A stretch of DNA of 64,000 bases from Balneolales bacterium ANBcel1 (GCA_029688905.1 JARULB010000007.1:1-64000), one strand, 5' to 3'; positions 1-9,456 are shown, counted from the first letter of the stretch. The notes: a model not told the origin generated them from the sequence alone. Numbers and translations are program-made.

Positions 1-32
1 TATATCAATAATAATATTGAATCTGTTTCATT

Positions 33-1310
33 ATGGTTACTTCAACAAATAATATCAATCTCGACATACGCTCACTCGCCGAACAGAATGAACAACCTAT
101 TGTTAATTATCTGATTGATCAGGTTCGTGGCCCTTTTAAAAACAAGGCAGCTCTGTTTGCCGTTTGTCCGAACTCGGAAACGGTGACACGTGCTGCCCTT
201 GAGGCCTCAAAAGAGGCGGACGCCCCATTATTATTTGCAGCGACTCTCAACCAGGTGGATACCGATGGCGGCTATACCGGATGGACTCCCCGGGCACTGG
301 TCGATTTTATTTCCGAATACAGCGAGAAAATCGGCCTGGAAAGTCCGGTGATGCCCTGTCTGGATCATGGTGGCCCCTGGCTGAAAGATAGCCATACACG
401 CGATAACCTTTCTTTTGATGAGACAATGGCCGCCGTTAAAGTGTCGCTTGAAGCCTGCATTGATGCCGGTTATGATTTGTTACACATTGACCCTACGGTT
501 GACAGAACCATTCCCGGAGATGACCCTGTACCCATTGATCTTGTGGCCGATCGCACACAGGATCTGATCATTCATTCCGAAAACTATCGTTCGTCCAGGG
601 GATATCCGAGAATTGCCTATGAAGTCGGTACCGAAGAGGTACATGGCGGCCTGGCCAATAAAGACAGCTTTAATAAATTCCTCTCCCTCCTGGATACAGG
701 CCTGAAAAAGGCTAACATGGAGTATGCCTGGCCATGCTTTGTGGTTGGCAAAGTAGGCACCGATCTTCATACCACCTATTTCGAGCCATCCATGGCCCGC
801 GACCTGACTTCTCAAACAGAAGTGTACGGTGCCGCAATTAAAGGCCATTATTCAGATTATGTAGATAATCCGGAAGATTACCCGCTTAGTGGCATGGGAG
901 GAGCCAATGTGGGTCCTGAATTTACCGAAGAGGAATTTCTTGCCCTGATGGATCTGATGAAACTTGAAAAAAAGATCGGCAAGCAATCGGGGTTATACGA
1001 AGCTCTTGAACATGCTGTCCTCACCAGCAATCGATGGCAAAAATGGCTTCAGAAAGATGAAACCGGTGCTGACTTCCAGGATCTTACTCAATCCCGAAGA
1101 GAGTGGCTGATGAGGACCTGCAGCCGATATATCTGGACACATCCCGATGTTCTCGATACCCGCAAAAAGCTTTACAACAACCTCTCCGGCTATCGGGATG
1201 CCGACAGTTATGTGAAGTGGTCCATAAAAAAATCGATGCATAAATATTTCCATTGTTTTAATCTCATTCACTTTAACCAACGATTAACACAACAAGAGAT
1301 CCCTGCCTAA
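33..1310 (+). CDS. D-tagatose-bisphosphate aldolase subunit GatZ/KbaZ-like
   Basis: The 425-residue product matches the GatZ/KbaZ family in length and character, with the conserved segments PCLDHGGPW (about residues 108-116), LLHIDPT and EVGTEEVHGG. In enterobacteria this protein is the non-catalytic partner that stabilises the class II tagatose-1,6-bisphosphate aldolase GatY/KbaY in galactitol or N-acetylgalactosamine breakdown. No GatY-like gene lies in the window, but upstream sequence is cut off 32 bases before the start, so it may lie just outside. The ATG at 33 has no strong Shine-Dalgarno site. A GH31 glycosidase follows 181 bases downstream on the same strand, which fits a sugar-use locus. 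Family assignment is firm; substrate is inferred. Confidence 0.88.
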   Translation: MVTSTNNINLDIRSLAEQNEQPIVNYLIDQVRGPFKNKAALFAVCPNSETVTRAALEASKEADAPLLFAATLNQVDTDGGYTGWTPRALVDFISEYSEKIGLESPVMPCLDHGGPWLKDSHTRDNLSFDETMAAVKVSLEACIDAGYDLLHIDPTVDRTIPGDDPVPIDLVADRTQDLIIHSENYRSSRGYPRIAYEVGTEEVHGGLANKDSFNKFLSLLDTGLKKANMEYAWPCFVVGKVGTDLHTTYFEPSMARDLTSQTEVYGAAIKGHYSDYVDNPEDYPLSGMGGANVGPEFTEEEFLALMDLMKLEKKIGKQSGLYEALEHAVLTSNRWQKWLQKDETGADFQDLTQSRREWLMRTCSRYIWTHPDVLDTRKKLYNNLSGYRDADSYVKWSIKKSMHKYFHCFNLIHFNQRLTQQEIPA

Positions 1311-1323
1311 CCTATCATACCCG

Positions 1324-1344
1324 CGTTACATATTCCCTGTAACG
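1324..1344 (+). terminator. Hairpin just after gatZ-like stop
   Basis: CGTTACA (1324-1330) pairs perfectly with TGTAACG (1338-1344) around a seven-base loop, 14 bases after the stop codon. There is no clear T-run, so it may be a transcript end stabiliser rather than an intrinsic terminator. Confidence 0.4.
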
Positions 1345-1383
1345 AGCTAAAGCTGACGATATCACACATGCATTCTCAGCACT

Positions 1384-1463
1384 GTCTGAATCTTTGAACG
1401 GATTCAGACTATTCTCCTCTCATGGAATCCATTCACCCATTATTCTCCACCGGAATGGATTCC
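1384..1463 (+). promoter_or_regulatory. Two adjacent perfect inverted repeats upstream of the GH31 gene
   Basis: The first hairpin pairs 1384-1392 with 1401-1409 (nine bases, arm GTCTGAATC). The second pairs 1424-1434 with 1453-1463 (eleven bases, arm GGAATCCATTC) and is followed by GTTTAATAAA. The 3' arm of the first (GGATTC, 1400-1405) can also pair with the 5' arm of the second (GAATCC, 1425-1430), so the two could be alternatives. They lie between the gatZ-like gene and GH31 and may be a terminator pair or an attenuator. Confidence 0.5.
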
Positions 1464-1491
1464 GTTTAATAAACCCTTAATCCTGAAAACC

Positions 1492-3066
1492 ATGCAAGCC
1501 AAAATCTGCTTAATCCTCTTTTTTGTCATGATTGTTGGTTGTAGTAACCAAAAATCCGGCATTACCAAAGTAGAAGCACTGGAAAATGAACACTGGTGGA
1601 TTGGAATTGTGAATCACGGGCACTATATGCCTCTGCAAGATACTTACCAAGCCGACCTTTACGGCTACCTTTATGAGAATCAGGCCCAGCCTCTGATGGT
1701 TTCCAGCAAGGGGCGCTATATATGGTCATCAGAGCCTTTTCGTGTTTCCTGGGATAAGAATCTCATCCAATTGGAAAAGCCTGAAGGAGAGTTTCTTCTC
1801 TATGATCAGGGAGAAACGTTGCGGGAAGCCTATCTGGCAGCTAGTAACCGTCACTTCCACCCCACCGGAACCATGCCTGATGAGCGCCTGTTCCGCAAAC
1901 CACAATACAATACATGGATCGAACTCCTTTACGATCAGAATCAGAATGATATTCTGAAATATGCCCATGCCATTATCGAAAATGGCCTTCCTCCCGGAAT
2001 TATCATGATTGATGATAACTGGCAGCGAAGCTACGGCGACTGGCAGTTCAGGAGCGAACGTTTTGATGATCCAAAAGCCATGGTCGATGAACTTCATGAA
2101 CTGGGTTTTACCGTCATGCTTTGGGTATGTCCTTTTGTAAGTCCCGATACCGAAGTTTATCGTTTTCTGCGGGACCAGGATCTGCTTCTGAAAGACGAAA
2201 CAGGTCAACCAAAGGTCATCCACTGGTGGAATGGCCAAAGTGCTCTGCTGGATCTGACGCATCCGGAAGCCGGAACATGGTTTCATGAACAGCTTCACTA
2301 TTTGATGGATACCTACGGAGTAGACGGCTTCAAGCTGGACGCCGGTGATGCCGAATATTATGTGGATACCTATGCATACAAAGATGTAACACCGAATGAA
2401 CATTCCCGACTATTTGCTGAAATCGGACTCAAATACCCCCTCAACGAGTACCGGGCAACCTGGAAGATGGGGGGACAGCCACTGGCACAGCGCCTTCGGG
2501 ACAAAGGACACTCCTGGGAAGATCTGAATCAGTTAGTCCCGCACATACTCACGCAAGGCCTGGCAGGATATGCTTTCACCTGTCCTGATATGATCGGGGG
2601 GGGATTGATGGGCTCTTTCATCAATCTCGATGAAGTCGATCAGGAACTTGTCGTCAGATCGACGCAAACTCATGCTTTGATGCCGATGATGCAGTTTTCT
2701 GTTGCTCCATGGAGAGTTCTTGATGATGAACATTTTCAAGCCGTTTTGAAGGCTACCGAATTACGCTCATTATTCGAAGAGTATATTGTTGAACTTGCCG
2801 AACATGCCGCCATTAGCGGCGAACCCGTTGTTCGCTATATGGAGTATGTTTTCCCAAATGAGGGTTACGCAAACATCACCGATCAATTCCTTTTGGGGGA
2901 CTCTGTACTGGTTGCTCCGGTGATGCAAGCCGGCCAACGCTCAAGGGAAGTCGTACTTCCTCGGGGAACCTGGAAAAACACACAAGGAGATCTCTTCACA
3001 GGCCCCGTTACCATAGTTACCGATGCCGCTTTGGATGAACTTCCGTATTTTGTTCAGGTGCCATAA
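1492..3066 (+). CDS. GH31 family glycoside hydrolase, lipoprotein
   Basis: The N-terminus (hydrophobic stretch ending in IVGCSNQ) is a lipoprotein signal, so the enzyme is probably membrane-anchored outside the cytoplasm. A reduced beta-sandwich (about residues 25-130) is followed by a GH31 barrel. DGFKLDAGD carries the likely nucleophile D283, and CPDMIGGG carries the likely acid/base D366. LHELGFTVMLWVCPF is also typical. At 524 residues it is shorter than most GH31 enzymes (650-800), and the sequence resembles the MYORG/alpha-galactosidase-like branch more than classical alpha-glucosidases. Galactoside cleavage would fit the tagatose-pathway neighbour, but that is inference. ATG at 1492 is chosen because it gives a complete signal peptide. 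Confidence 0.85.
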   Translation: MQAKICLILFFVMIVGCSNQKSGITKVEALENEHWWIGIVNHGHYMPLQDTYQADLYGYLYENQAQPLMVSSKGRYIWSSEPFRVSWDKNLIQLEKPEGEFLLYDQGETLREAYLAASNRHFHPTGTMPDERLFRKPQYNTWIELLYDQNQNDILKYAHAIIENGLPPGIIMIDDNWQRSYGDWQFRSERFDDPKAMVDELHELGFTVMLWVCPFVSPDTEVYRFLRDQDLLLKDETGQPKVIHWWNGQSALLDLTHPEAGTWFHEQLHYLMDTYGVDGFKLDAGDAEYYVDTYAYKDVTPNEHSRLFAEIGLKYPLNEYRATWKMGGQPLAQRLRDKGHSWEDLNQLVPHILTQGLAGYAFTCPDMIGGGLMGSFINLDEVDQELVVRSTQTHALMPMMQFSVAPWRVLDDEHFQAVLKATELRSLFEEYIVELAEHAAISGEPVVRYMEYVFPNEGYANITDQFLLGDSVLVAPVMQAGQRSREVVLPRGTWKNTQGDLFTGPVTIVTDAALDELPYFVQVP

Positions 3067-3225
3067 TTGACCCGGTCGCACTGATTCGGGTTGCCTGCTG
3101 CACGATCGATGTACTACAGTCAGGTATATTTTCAAAGATCCCGGTTAAATGGCTTTGAAGGTTTTGTTTCATAAAGCTGTGCTTGCGGATCCCTTTTATT
3201 ATTGTGACAGGCATTTTCAGAAGGC

Positions 3226-3258
3226 GGAGCCTCCCGATCCACATATCAGGGAGGCTCC
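3226..3258 (+). terminator. Hairpin downstream of GH31 gene
   Basis: GGAGCCTCCC (3226-3235) pairs perfectly with GGGAGGCTCC (3249-3258) around a 13-base loop, followed by CTTGTTT. It is a weak intrinsic-terminator candidate about 160 bases after the GH31 stop. Confidence 0.4.
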
Positions 3259-3277
3259 CTTGTTTACATCGCTTTGA

Positions 3278-3580
3278 CCATCTTCCACTAAAGCTGATCA
3301 AGAATCTGGCAGTCTCTTCAATACACCCGTCCGTTACGACTATTCCTCACAATGGATGGGTACAATATTCCGAATTGTGCTCTACACCGAAGATGAGCAA
3401 CTTGCATCAGAGGCTGCTGATTCTGCTTTTCAAAAGGCGTACTATCTGAACTCGGTATTCACCGATTAAGACCCAAACAGTGAGCTCTGCTGTCTGTCGG
3501 CAACGGCAGGCAACGGACAAGCTGTTGCGGTCAGTGACGCTCTGTTTGAAACTATCTCTCTTCAAAATATTTTTACAAAA
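3278..3580 (+). pseudogene. ApbE-like FAD:protein FMN transferase fragment
   Basis: Translating from 3278 gives a stretch containing RYDYSSQWMGTIFRIVLY, then AFQKAYYLNSVFTD, an in-frame TAA at 3467-3469, then DPNSELCCLSATAGNGQAVAVSDALF in the same frame. This is the N-terminal ApbE pattern (aMGT.f.i.ly, then fsdydpnSEl.rL, then vs..L). The stop sits exactly where family members have Tyr, suggesting a TAT-to-TAA change. A second in-frame stop (TGA, 3275-3277) lies just before. After about 3580 the similarity fades, and the later flavin-binding motifs are absent before nuoN. ApbE attaches FMN to proteins such as NqrB, NqrC and RnfG; none of these is in the window. The gene is a decayed remnant. 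Confidence 0.72.
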
Positions 3581-3809
3581 TCCGAAAGCTCGACATCCTC
3601 ATCAGATACCCTTTTGCCGGTCTCAGCAGAACAACCGATAATCTTACCTGTGAGAAATAGTGATATTAATAATCGCAATATCAAGCCGCTTTTCGAATGC
3701 CGTTTTACTTAAAGCCGAAACATGGTTCATCCGCAATCATAACCCCATGATAGCAAATAATAACAAAAGACCCCTTGATGAACTTTATGCTTCTTCCAGA
3801 AAAATTATA

Positions 3810-5303
3810 TTATAATCCGAACATGACTACCGCGTCGCGCGCCCAGGCAACGATCGGCGAGAACCAGATGCCCAGCAGCAGCACCGGAATCAGCAGTGCG
3901 ATCAGAATCGCCATGGTACCGCGGTCGAAGCGTATCATACCGGACGCGCCCTCCGCCGGTTCGGCAAGGAACATATTGCGGACCACCCGGATATAATAGA
4001 AAAGCGAAATGATGGTTGCGAGTCCGGCAACGGCCACCAGCCAAATCCACCCCGCGCTTATCGTAGCGCCGAATATATAGACTTTCGCGATGAAGCCGGC
4101 TGTCGGAGGAAATCCTGCCAGCGCAACCAGGAAAATGGCCATGGTTACAGCCAGGAAAGGCGATCGCTGTCCGAGCCCCTCATAGTCGCTGACCAGCTCG
4201 GTGTCCAGTTTGTTGGACACCAGCATGACCACATAAAACGCGCCCATGTTCATGAACAGGTAGATGGCCAGGTAGATCATCATGGCGCTGATCCCCTCAT
4301 CGGTCAACAGTGCCAGACCCATCAAAATAAAACCCGCGTGCGCGATGCTGGAGTAGGCCAGCAGGCGTTTGATATTTTCCTGCCACAGCGCCATCAGGTT
4401 GGCGGCCAGCATGGTAACCGCCGCAAGTACGGCCAGCAGCACATTCCAGGGTACAATGGCCAGCACACCGTCAAAGCCGGGCACGGTGAGGGCGCCCGAC
4501 TCCATGAACGAAACGCGGAAAAAGCGAATCATCATGGCGAAACCGGCGATTTTGGATGCGGTTGCCAGGAAGGTGGTGATGGTGACCGGCGCGCCGTGAT
4601 ACACATCCGGCGCCCAGAAATGGAACGGGACCACCGTTATCTTGTAGCTGAACCCGACGATAATCATGATGACCGCCAGGTAGAGGGCGGCGGTCTGCTC
4701 TACCCCGGCCTGGAGCGCGTCACGCACCCCGTAGATATCAATGGCGCCGGTGATGCCGATCAGCAGGGATAATCCGTACAGCAGAAAACCCGAAGAAACA
4801 GCGCCGAAGATGATGTACTTCATCGAGGCTTCGGCCGACTTGCGCAGATTTTTGGTAAATCCGGCAAGCACATAGGAGCTGATGCTCGTCATTTCGAACA
4901 CCAGATACATCATCAGCAGGTTGGTGGCGCCGACCATCAGGAACATGCCGAGCAGCACCCCGGTAAGCAGCATGTAGTATTCCCCGATCCGGGTGCTGTT
5001 ATGCTCCAGTTCGCGGCTCTTAACCGAAAACAGCACGATGAATACCCCGGCCACGACAAGCAGCATCTTGAAGAACACGGCGAACGGATCCACCGCTACG
5101 GTGTCGCTGAAAATCGAGACATTCCAGCCTGCCTGCTGCCAAACCAGAATGGCGGTAACAGCCAGACCCGCCAGCACAACCCAGGCCACGTTCCTGTTTC
5201 GGTCCTTCAGTATCAGATCCGCGACAATTGCCGCCACAAGCGTCACCGTCAGCGCGATCTCGGGAAGAAACCGGAAAATACTTTCTATAATATGTTCTGC
5301 CAT
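3810..5303 (-). CDS. nuoN: NADH-quinone oxidoreductase subunit N
   Basis: This 497-residue protein has about 14 predicted membrane helices and belongs to the antiporter-like subunits of complex I, which couple electron transfer to proton (or sodium) movement. The NuoN-type core is clear: STRIGEYYMLL, TSISSYVLAGF with the conserved glutamate just before it (YLVFEMTS), PFHFWAPDVYHGAP, and the lysine of NIKRLLAYSSIAHAGF. It is the last gene of the nuo run; 62 bases separate it from nuoM. No clear terminator hairpin was seen before the ApbE remnant. Confidence 0.97.
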   Translation of the reverse strand: MAEHIIESIFRFLPEIALTVTLVAAIVADLILKDRNRNVAWVVLAGLAVTAILVWQQAGWNVSIFSDTVAVDPFAVFFKMLLVVAGVFIVLFSVKSRELEHNSTRIGEYYMLLTGVLLGMFLMVGATNLLMMYLVFEMTSISSYVLAGFTKNLRKSAEASMKYIIFGAVSSGFLLYGLSLLIGITGAIDIYGVRDALQAGVEQTAALYLAVIMIIVGFSYKITVVPFHFWAPDVYHGAPVTITTFLATASKIAGFAMMIRFFRVSFMESGALTVPGFDGVLAIVPWNVLLAVLAAVTMLAANLMALWQENIKRLLAYSSIAHAGFILMGLALLTDEGISAMMIYLAIYLFMNMGAFYVVMLVSNKLDTELVSDYEGLGQRSPFLAVTMAIFLVALAGFPPTAGFIAKVYIFGATISAGWIWLVAVAGLATIISLFYYIRVVRNMFLAEPAEGASGMIRFDRGTMAILIALLIPVLLLGIWFSPIVAWARDAVVMFGL

Positions 5304-5365
5304 ACCTTTGTCAGATTATCAAAAACCGTGTATTTCCAAATGTTTTTTGTGATTCAGCTCACCTG

Positions 5366-6949
5366 TTACCGGACGCCCGCACCTACAAAATCGACCAGAT
5401 GGCTCAGTGAGGCGTTCATAAGTTCGATAGCCGGACCCGGATAGACCCCCAGCAGTATTACGATGATCAGCAGGGGCACGAACATGAGCAGCTCGCGGCC
5501 GGTCAGGTCGGCCAGGCTTTTGTGCTCATCACCCAGTTCACCGAGGAACACCCGCTGGATGGTCCAGAGGATGTAAGCGGCGGTCAGCACAATTCCGATC
5601 ACCGAAATAATGGTGATCCAGCGGAAGGCGGCGAACGCTCCGAGGAACGAGAACAGCTCGCTCACGAACCCGCTGAGGCCGGGCAGGCCGAGCGCCGCGA
5701 ACATGGCCACCATGGCGATGCCGGTGTATTTCGGCATCTGATTGGCGATACCACCGAAATCGTACAGGCCGCGTTTGCCGGTCCGGTCATACAGTACGCC
5801 GACGATAAGGAAGAGCATGGCGGTGATGGTTCCGTGGTTGAACATCTGCAGTACCGCGCCAACGGTTCCCTGGTTGGTGAGCGAAGCCATCCCCAGCATC
5901 ACGATACCCATGTGGCTAATCGACGAATAGGCGATGAGTTTTTTGAAGTCCTCCTGCGCCATGGCGCAAAGCGCTCCGTAGATGATGCTGATCATGCCGA
6001 GGAACGCCATCAGGTACATGAAGTAGACCGTACCGTCGGGCAGAATCGGGTACATGATACGCAACATGCCGTAGGTCCCGAGTTTCAGCAGCACTCCGGC
6101 CAGGATCACCGATATCGGTGTCGGCGCCTCAACGTGGGCGTCGGGAAGCCAGGTGTGGAACGGGAAAAGCGGCACCTTGATCGCGAAGCTTATGAACAGC
6201 GCTACCCAGGCCACATAGCGCCAGGTGGTGTCGAGGCCATACAGGATGGAGCCTTCCACGAAGTTCGCAGAATTCATCATATGCAGCAGGTTAAATGTAT
6301 GGACCTGCTCACCGGCACCGTTGGTGTAGGCCACGCTGAAGTAGAGTGCCAGCATCACCAGAAGCATCAGCACACCGCCGGCGAAAGTATAGATAAAGAA
6401 CTTGATGGCGGCGTACTCACGGCGGGGCCCACCCCAGATCCCGATCAGGAAATACATCGGCAGGAGCATCACCTCCCAGAAGATGAAGAACAGGAAGAAG
6501 TCGAGTGCCACAAACACACCCATCATGCCGGTAACCAGCAGCAGATAGAGGGCGAAATAGCCTTTCACCTTCTTTTCAATGCTCCAGGAAGAGACGACGC
6601 CGATCACACTGATGAGCGCGGTGAGCAGCACCATCAGCACGCTGAGTCCGTCGATACCGAGGAAGTACATGATTTCGATTCTGCCGACCCAGGGCACCGC
6701 CTCAACGATGATCCATTCGAACTGTTCCACAAACTGGAAACTGCTCGCGTCGTTGATGCCCAGGGCGGTGCGGTCAAACATGGCCAGGACCACCACCGCC
6801 AGCAGCAGCTGGATGCCCGTAACACCTGCCGCAGTCCAGCGGATGGCATTTTTCTGTTCACCGGGAATCAGTAGAACAATGAGCATCCCGACAATGGGGA
6901 GGAATACGATCCAGGTGAGAATACCGATGCCGAATATTGATAATTCCAT
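5366..6949 (-). CDS. nuoM: NADH-quinone oxidoreductase subunit M
   Basis: Antiporter-like membrane subunit of complex I, 527 residues and about 14 helices. Key motifs are FFIFWEVMLLPMYFLIGIWGG (conserved Glu of helix 5), FPFHTWLPDAHVEAPTPISVILAG, and the lysine-bearing DFKKLIAYSSISHMG. Length is normal for NuoM. It lies between nuoL (39 bases upstream) and nuoN in one minus-strand operon. Confidence 0.97.
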   Translation of the reverse strand: MELSIFGIGILTWIVFLPIVGMLIVLLIPGEQKNAIRWTAAGVTGIQLLLAVVVLAMFDRTALGINDASSFQFVEQFEWIIVEAVPWVGRIEIMYFLGIDGLSVLMVLLTALISVIGVVSSWSIEKKVKGYFALYLLLVTGMMGVFVALDFFLFFIFWEVMLLPMYFLIGIWGGPRREYAAIKFFIYTFAGGVLMLLVMLALYFSVAYTNGAGEQVHTFNLLHMMNSANFVEGSILYGLDTTWRYVAWVALFISFAIKVPLFPFHTWLPDAHVEAPTPISVILAGVLLKLGTYGMLRIMYPILPDGTVYFMYLMAFLGMISIIYGALCAMAQEDFKKLIAYSSISHMGIVMLGMASLTNQGTVGAVLQMFNHGTITAMLFLIVGVLYDRTGKRGLYDFGGIANQMPKYTGIAMVAMFAALGLPGLSGFVSELFSFLGAFAAFRWITIISVIGIVLTAAYILWTIQRVFLGELGDEHKSLADLTGRELLMFVPLLIIVILLGVYPGPAIELMNASLSHLVDFVGAGVR

Positions 6950-6988
6950 ACCGTTTTTTTCTGTTTATGATGTTTCTGCCGGAATAAT

Positions 6989-9055
6989 TTAAATCGAGAG
7001 TAGCACAATGGTGATAATCAAAAAGCCGAACAGGGCGAAAACCAGGTAGTGCTGAATACTGCCGGTTTGAATGCGGCGAACCTTCATGCCGATGCGCCCG
7101 GTAATATTCGCCAGGAAGTTCACCAGACCGTCGACAAAGGTGTTGTCGATCCATCCGCTGATGCGGGAGACCCCGCGGGTAACCGTTCCTGCACCGTTCA
7201 CGATGCCGTCGATAATGTTAAAATCGAACCAGTTGGAAATGCGGGTAAGCGACAGGGTGCCGTTGACGAACACCGCCTGGTACATTTCATCGAAATACCA
7301 TTTGTTGCGTGAGCCCCGGTACAGCGGACCCATGGCGGATGCCATTTTATCTGCGCTGAACGACCGTTTTTCATAGACCATCCAGGCAAAGGCCAGGCCG
7401 GCAACGGCAATCACGATCGAAAGGATCATCACCAGGGTATGCACCCGGCTGATAGCTTCGTAAAGGGTTGCCCAGGTGGCCGGGGCAATGGCTTCGGGCA
7501 CAACGCTCGCGGGCCTTTCCAGCGCCTGGAACAGCCAGCCTGACGCTGCGCCGAACGGGTTAAAACTGAAGAAAATGAACGTGGATAACGCTGCAAGGAC
7601 AATCAGCGGAACGGCCATCACGCCGGGCACTTCGCGAATCAGTGAAAGTCGCTCGGGGTCGGCGGGCTTGCCATGGAAGGTCAGTATCACAAGCCGGAAC
7701 ATGTAGAAGGCGGTCATACCGGCCACGGCGAACGCGATGAGCGGCAGCAGCCAGTGTCCGCTGAGCGTGCTGAAGGCCAGGGTACCGGCAAGAATTTCAT
7801 CCTTGCTGAGGAAGCCGGAGGTGAGCGGGATGCCGGAGATTGCCAGGGTAAAGATCAGGAAGGTCCAGTAGGTTACCGGCATTTTGCCGCGCAGGCCCCC
7901 CATGTTGCGGATGTCCTGGGCGTCGGTGTCGTGGTCGTGCTGTTTGTGCAAAGCGACATGCATGGCGTAGATCACCGCGCCTGAGCCAAGAAACAGTCCG
8001 GCTTTGAACATGGCGTGGGTAACCAGGTGCATGAATCCGGCGGCGTAAGCGCCGACGCCAAGCGCCATAATCATGTAGCCGAGCTGACTGATAGTGGACC
8101 AAGCCAGCACTTTTTTGATGTCGTACTGGGTGATGGCGATGGTTGCGGCCAGCAGGGCGGTAAACGCGCCGACATAAGCGATCACCAGCAGGGCGTCGGC
8201 CGTGAAGAGCGGGAACAGGCGCGCTACCAGGAACACACCTGCGGCAACCATTGTGGCGGCGTGGATGAGTGCGCTGACCGGTGTCGGGCCCTCCATCGCG
8301 TCCGGCAACCAGACATGCAGCGGGAACTGGGCCGATTTGCCGATCGCTCCGCAGAAAATCAGAACCCCCGCGGCGGTGAGCCATGCCTGGCTTTCAAACG
8401 GCAGGTTGCCGGCGGCTACCGCGCTGAAGATGGCGTCGAACGAAAAGGTCGAGAAATGCACGAAAATGATCATGATGCCGATGAACATCCCGGCATCGCC
8501 CACCCGGTTGACGATAAACGCCTTCATGGCGGCATTGGACGCCGACTTCTTTTCATACCAGTGTCCGATGAGCAGGTAGGAGCTCAGCCCCACCAGCTCC
8601 CAGAATATGTACATCATCAGCAGGTTGTGCGTAAGCACGATGCCCATCATCGAAAAGGTAAAGATGCCCAGATAGGCAAAATACCGGGAGTAGCGCACAT
8701 CCCCCTTCAGATACCCCATCGAGAAAAAATGCACCAGGGTGCTGATGAGGGCCACTACGACCAGCATCACCGCCGAGAGGTTGTCGATCAGAATGCCGAG
8801 CTCCACGGTGACCTCCCCGATGCCGGGAATGCCGCCGAACTGCGCCCAGGTCCAGCTTGCCGTAACCGTTTCCGGTGTGGCCAGCTTTGCAAACATGATG
8901 AAAAGCGAGAGTATCAGTGTCACCGATACTATCCCGGTTCCGAGCCAGTCGCCCTGCCGGGGCAGGCGCTTGCCGAAGAAAATCAGCAGCACAAAACCGG
9001 CCAGCGGCAGAAATAGCGCGATCAATGAAAACAGTATCAAAGTATCCAATCCCAT
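6989..9055 (-). CDS. nuoL: NADH-quinone oxidoreductase subunit L
   Basis: Largest antiporter-like subunit of complex I, 688 residues. It shows the NuoL signature: MYIFWELVGLSSYLLIG, GAIGKSAQFPLHVWLPDAMEGPTPVSALIHAATMVAAG, then DIKKVLAWSTISQLGYM. The C-terminal part (from about residue 560) carries the long lateral helix region and ends in a final membrane helix. It starts only six bases after nuoK, so the two are probably translationally linked. Confidence 0.97.
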   Translation of the reverse strand: MGLDTLILFSLIALFLPLAGFVLLIFFGKRLPRQGDWLGTGIVSVTLILSLFIMFAKLATPETVTASWTWAQFGGIPGIGEVTVELGILIDNLSAVMLVVVALISTLVHFFSMGYLKGDVRYSRYFAYLGIFTFSMMGIVLTHNLLMMYIFWELVGLSSYLLIGHWYEKKSASNAAMKAFIVNRVGDAGMFIGIMIIFVHFSTFSFDAIFSAVAAGNLPFESQAWLTAAGVLIFCGAIGKSAQFPLHVWLPDAMEGPTPVSALIHAATMVAAGVFLVARLFPLFTADALLVIAYVGAFTALLAATIAITQYDIKKVLAWSTISQLGYMIMALGVGAYAAGFMHLVTHAMFKAGLFLGSGAVIYAMHVALHKQHDHDTDAQDIRNMGGLRGKMPVTYWTFLIFTLAISGIPLTSGFLSKDEILAGTLAFSTLSGHWLLPLIAFAVAGMTAFYMFRLVILTFHGKPADPERLSLIREVPGVMAVPLIVLAALSTFIFFSFNPFGAASGWLFQALERPASVVPEAIAPATWATLYEAISRVHTLVMILSIVIAVAGLAFAWMVYEKRSFSADKMASAMGPLYRGSRNKWYFDEMYQAVFVNGTLSLTRISNWFDFNIIDGIVNGAGTVTRGVSRISGWIDNTFVDGLVNFLANITGRIGMKVRRIQTGSIQHYLVFALFGFLIITIVLLSI

Positions 9056-9061
9056 AGGTTT

Positions 9062-9391
9062 CTACTCCTTTAACTCGCTGATTTGTTCGACATCTACCGA
9101 CCCGAACCGGTTGTAGATATTGAGAGCGATGGCCAGTGCCACGGCCGCCTCCGCCGCGGCGATGATGATGACAAACAGGGCGATCATGTGGCCGTCAAGC
9201 GACAGGGCGCCGTACCGGCTGAACGCCACAAAGTTGAGGTTGGCGGAGTTGAGAATCAGTTCGATTCCCATCAGAACCATGATGATGTTCCTTCTGGAGA
9301 TGACGGCAAGTAATCCGAGCGAAAACAGAAGGGCACTGACCACCAGGAAGTGGTTCAGGCCGGGTTCTGCAAGCCATTCGGGTAAGACCAT
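9062..9391 (-). CDS. nuoK: NADH-quinone oxidoreductase subunit K
   Basis: Small three-helix membrane subunit (109 residues) forming part of the proton path near the quinone module. The family core RRNIIMVLMGIELILNSANLNFVAF contains the conserved glutamate of helix 2, and the helix 3 glutamate is in IIAAAEAAVALAIALNIY. An acidic C-terminus (about 12 residues, ending ISELKE) is a little longer than typical. It sits between nuoJ and nuoL. Confidence 0.97.
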   Translation of the reverse strand: MVLPEWLAEPGLNHFLVVSALLFSLGLLAVISRRNIIMVLMGIELILNSANLNFVAFSRYGALSLDGHMIALFVIIIAAAEAAVALAIALNIYNRFGSVDVEQISELKE

Positions 9392-9456
9392 ATCAGTTTC
9401 AGTTTACAATGTTGTGATTTCGAGCTGCTGATTGCAGAGCAAAAAGTTTAAAAGAT

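Noticed and set aside
5522-6874. Long plus-strand open frame of 450 codons opposite nuoM
   Set aside because: It is antisense to a clearly conserved NuoM; its His/Glu/Gln-rich translation is what the reverse of a membrane-protein gene gives.
8015-9016. Plus-strand open frame of 333 codons opposite nuoL
   Set aside because: Shadow of a conserved membrane-protein gene; composition is typical of reverse reading.
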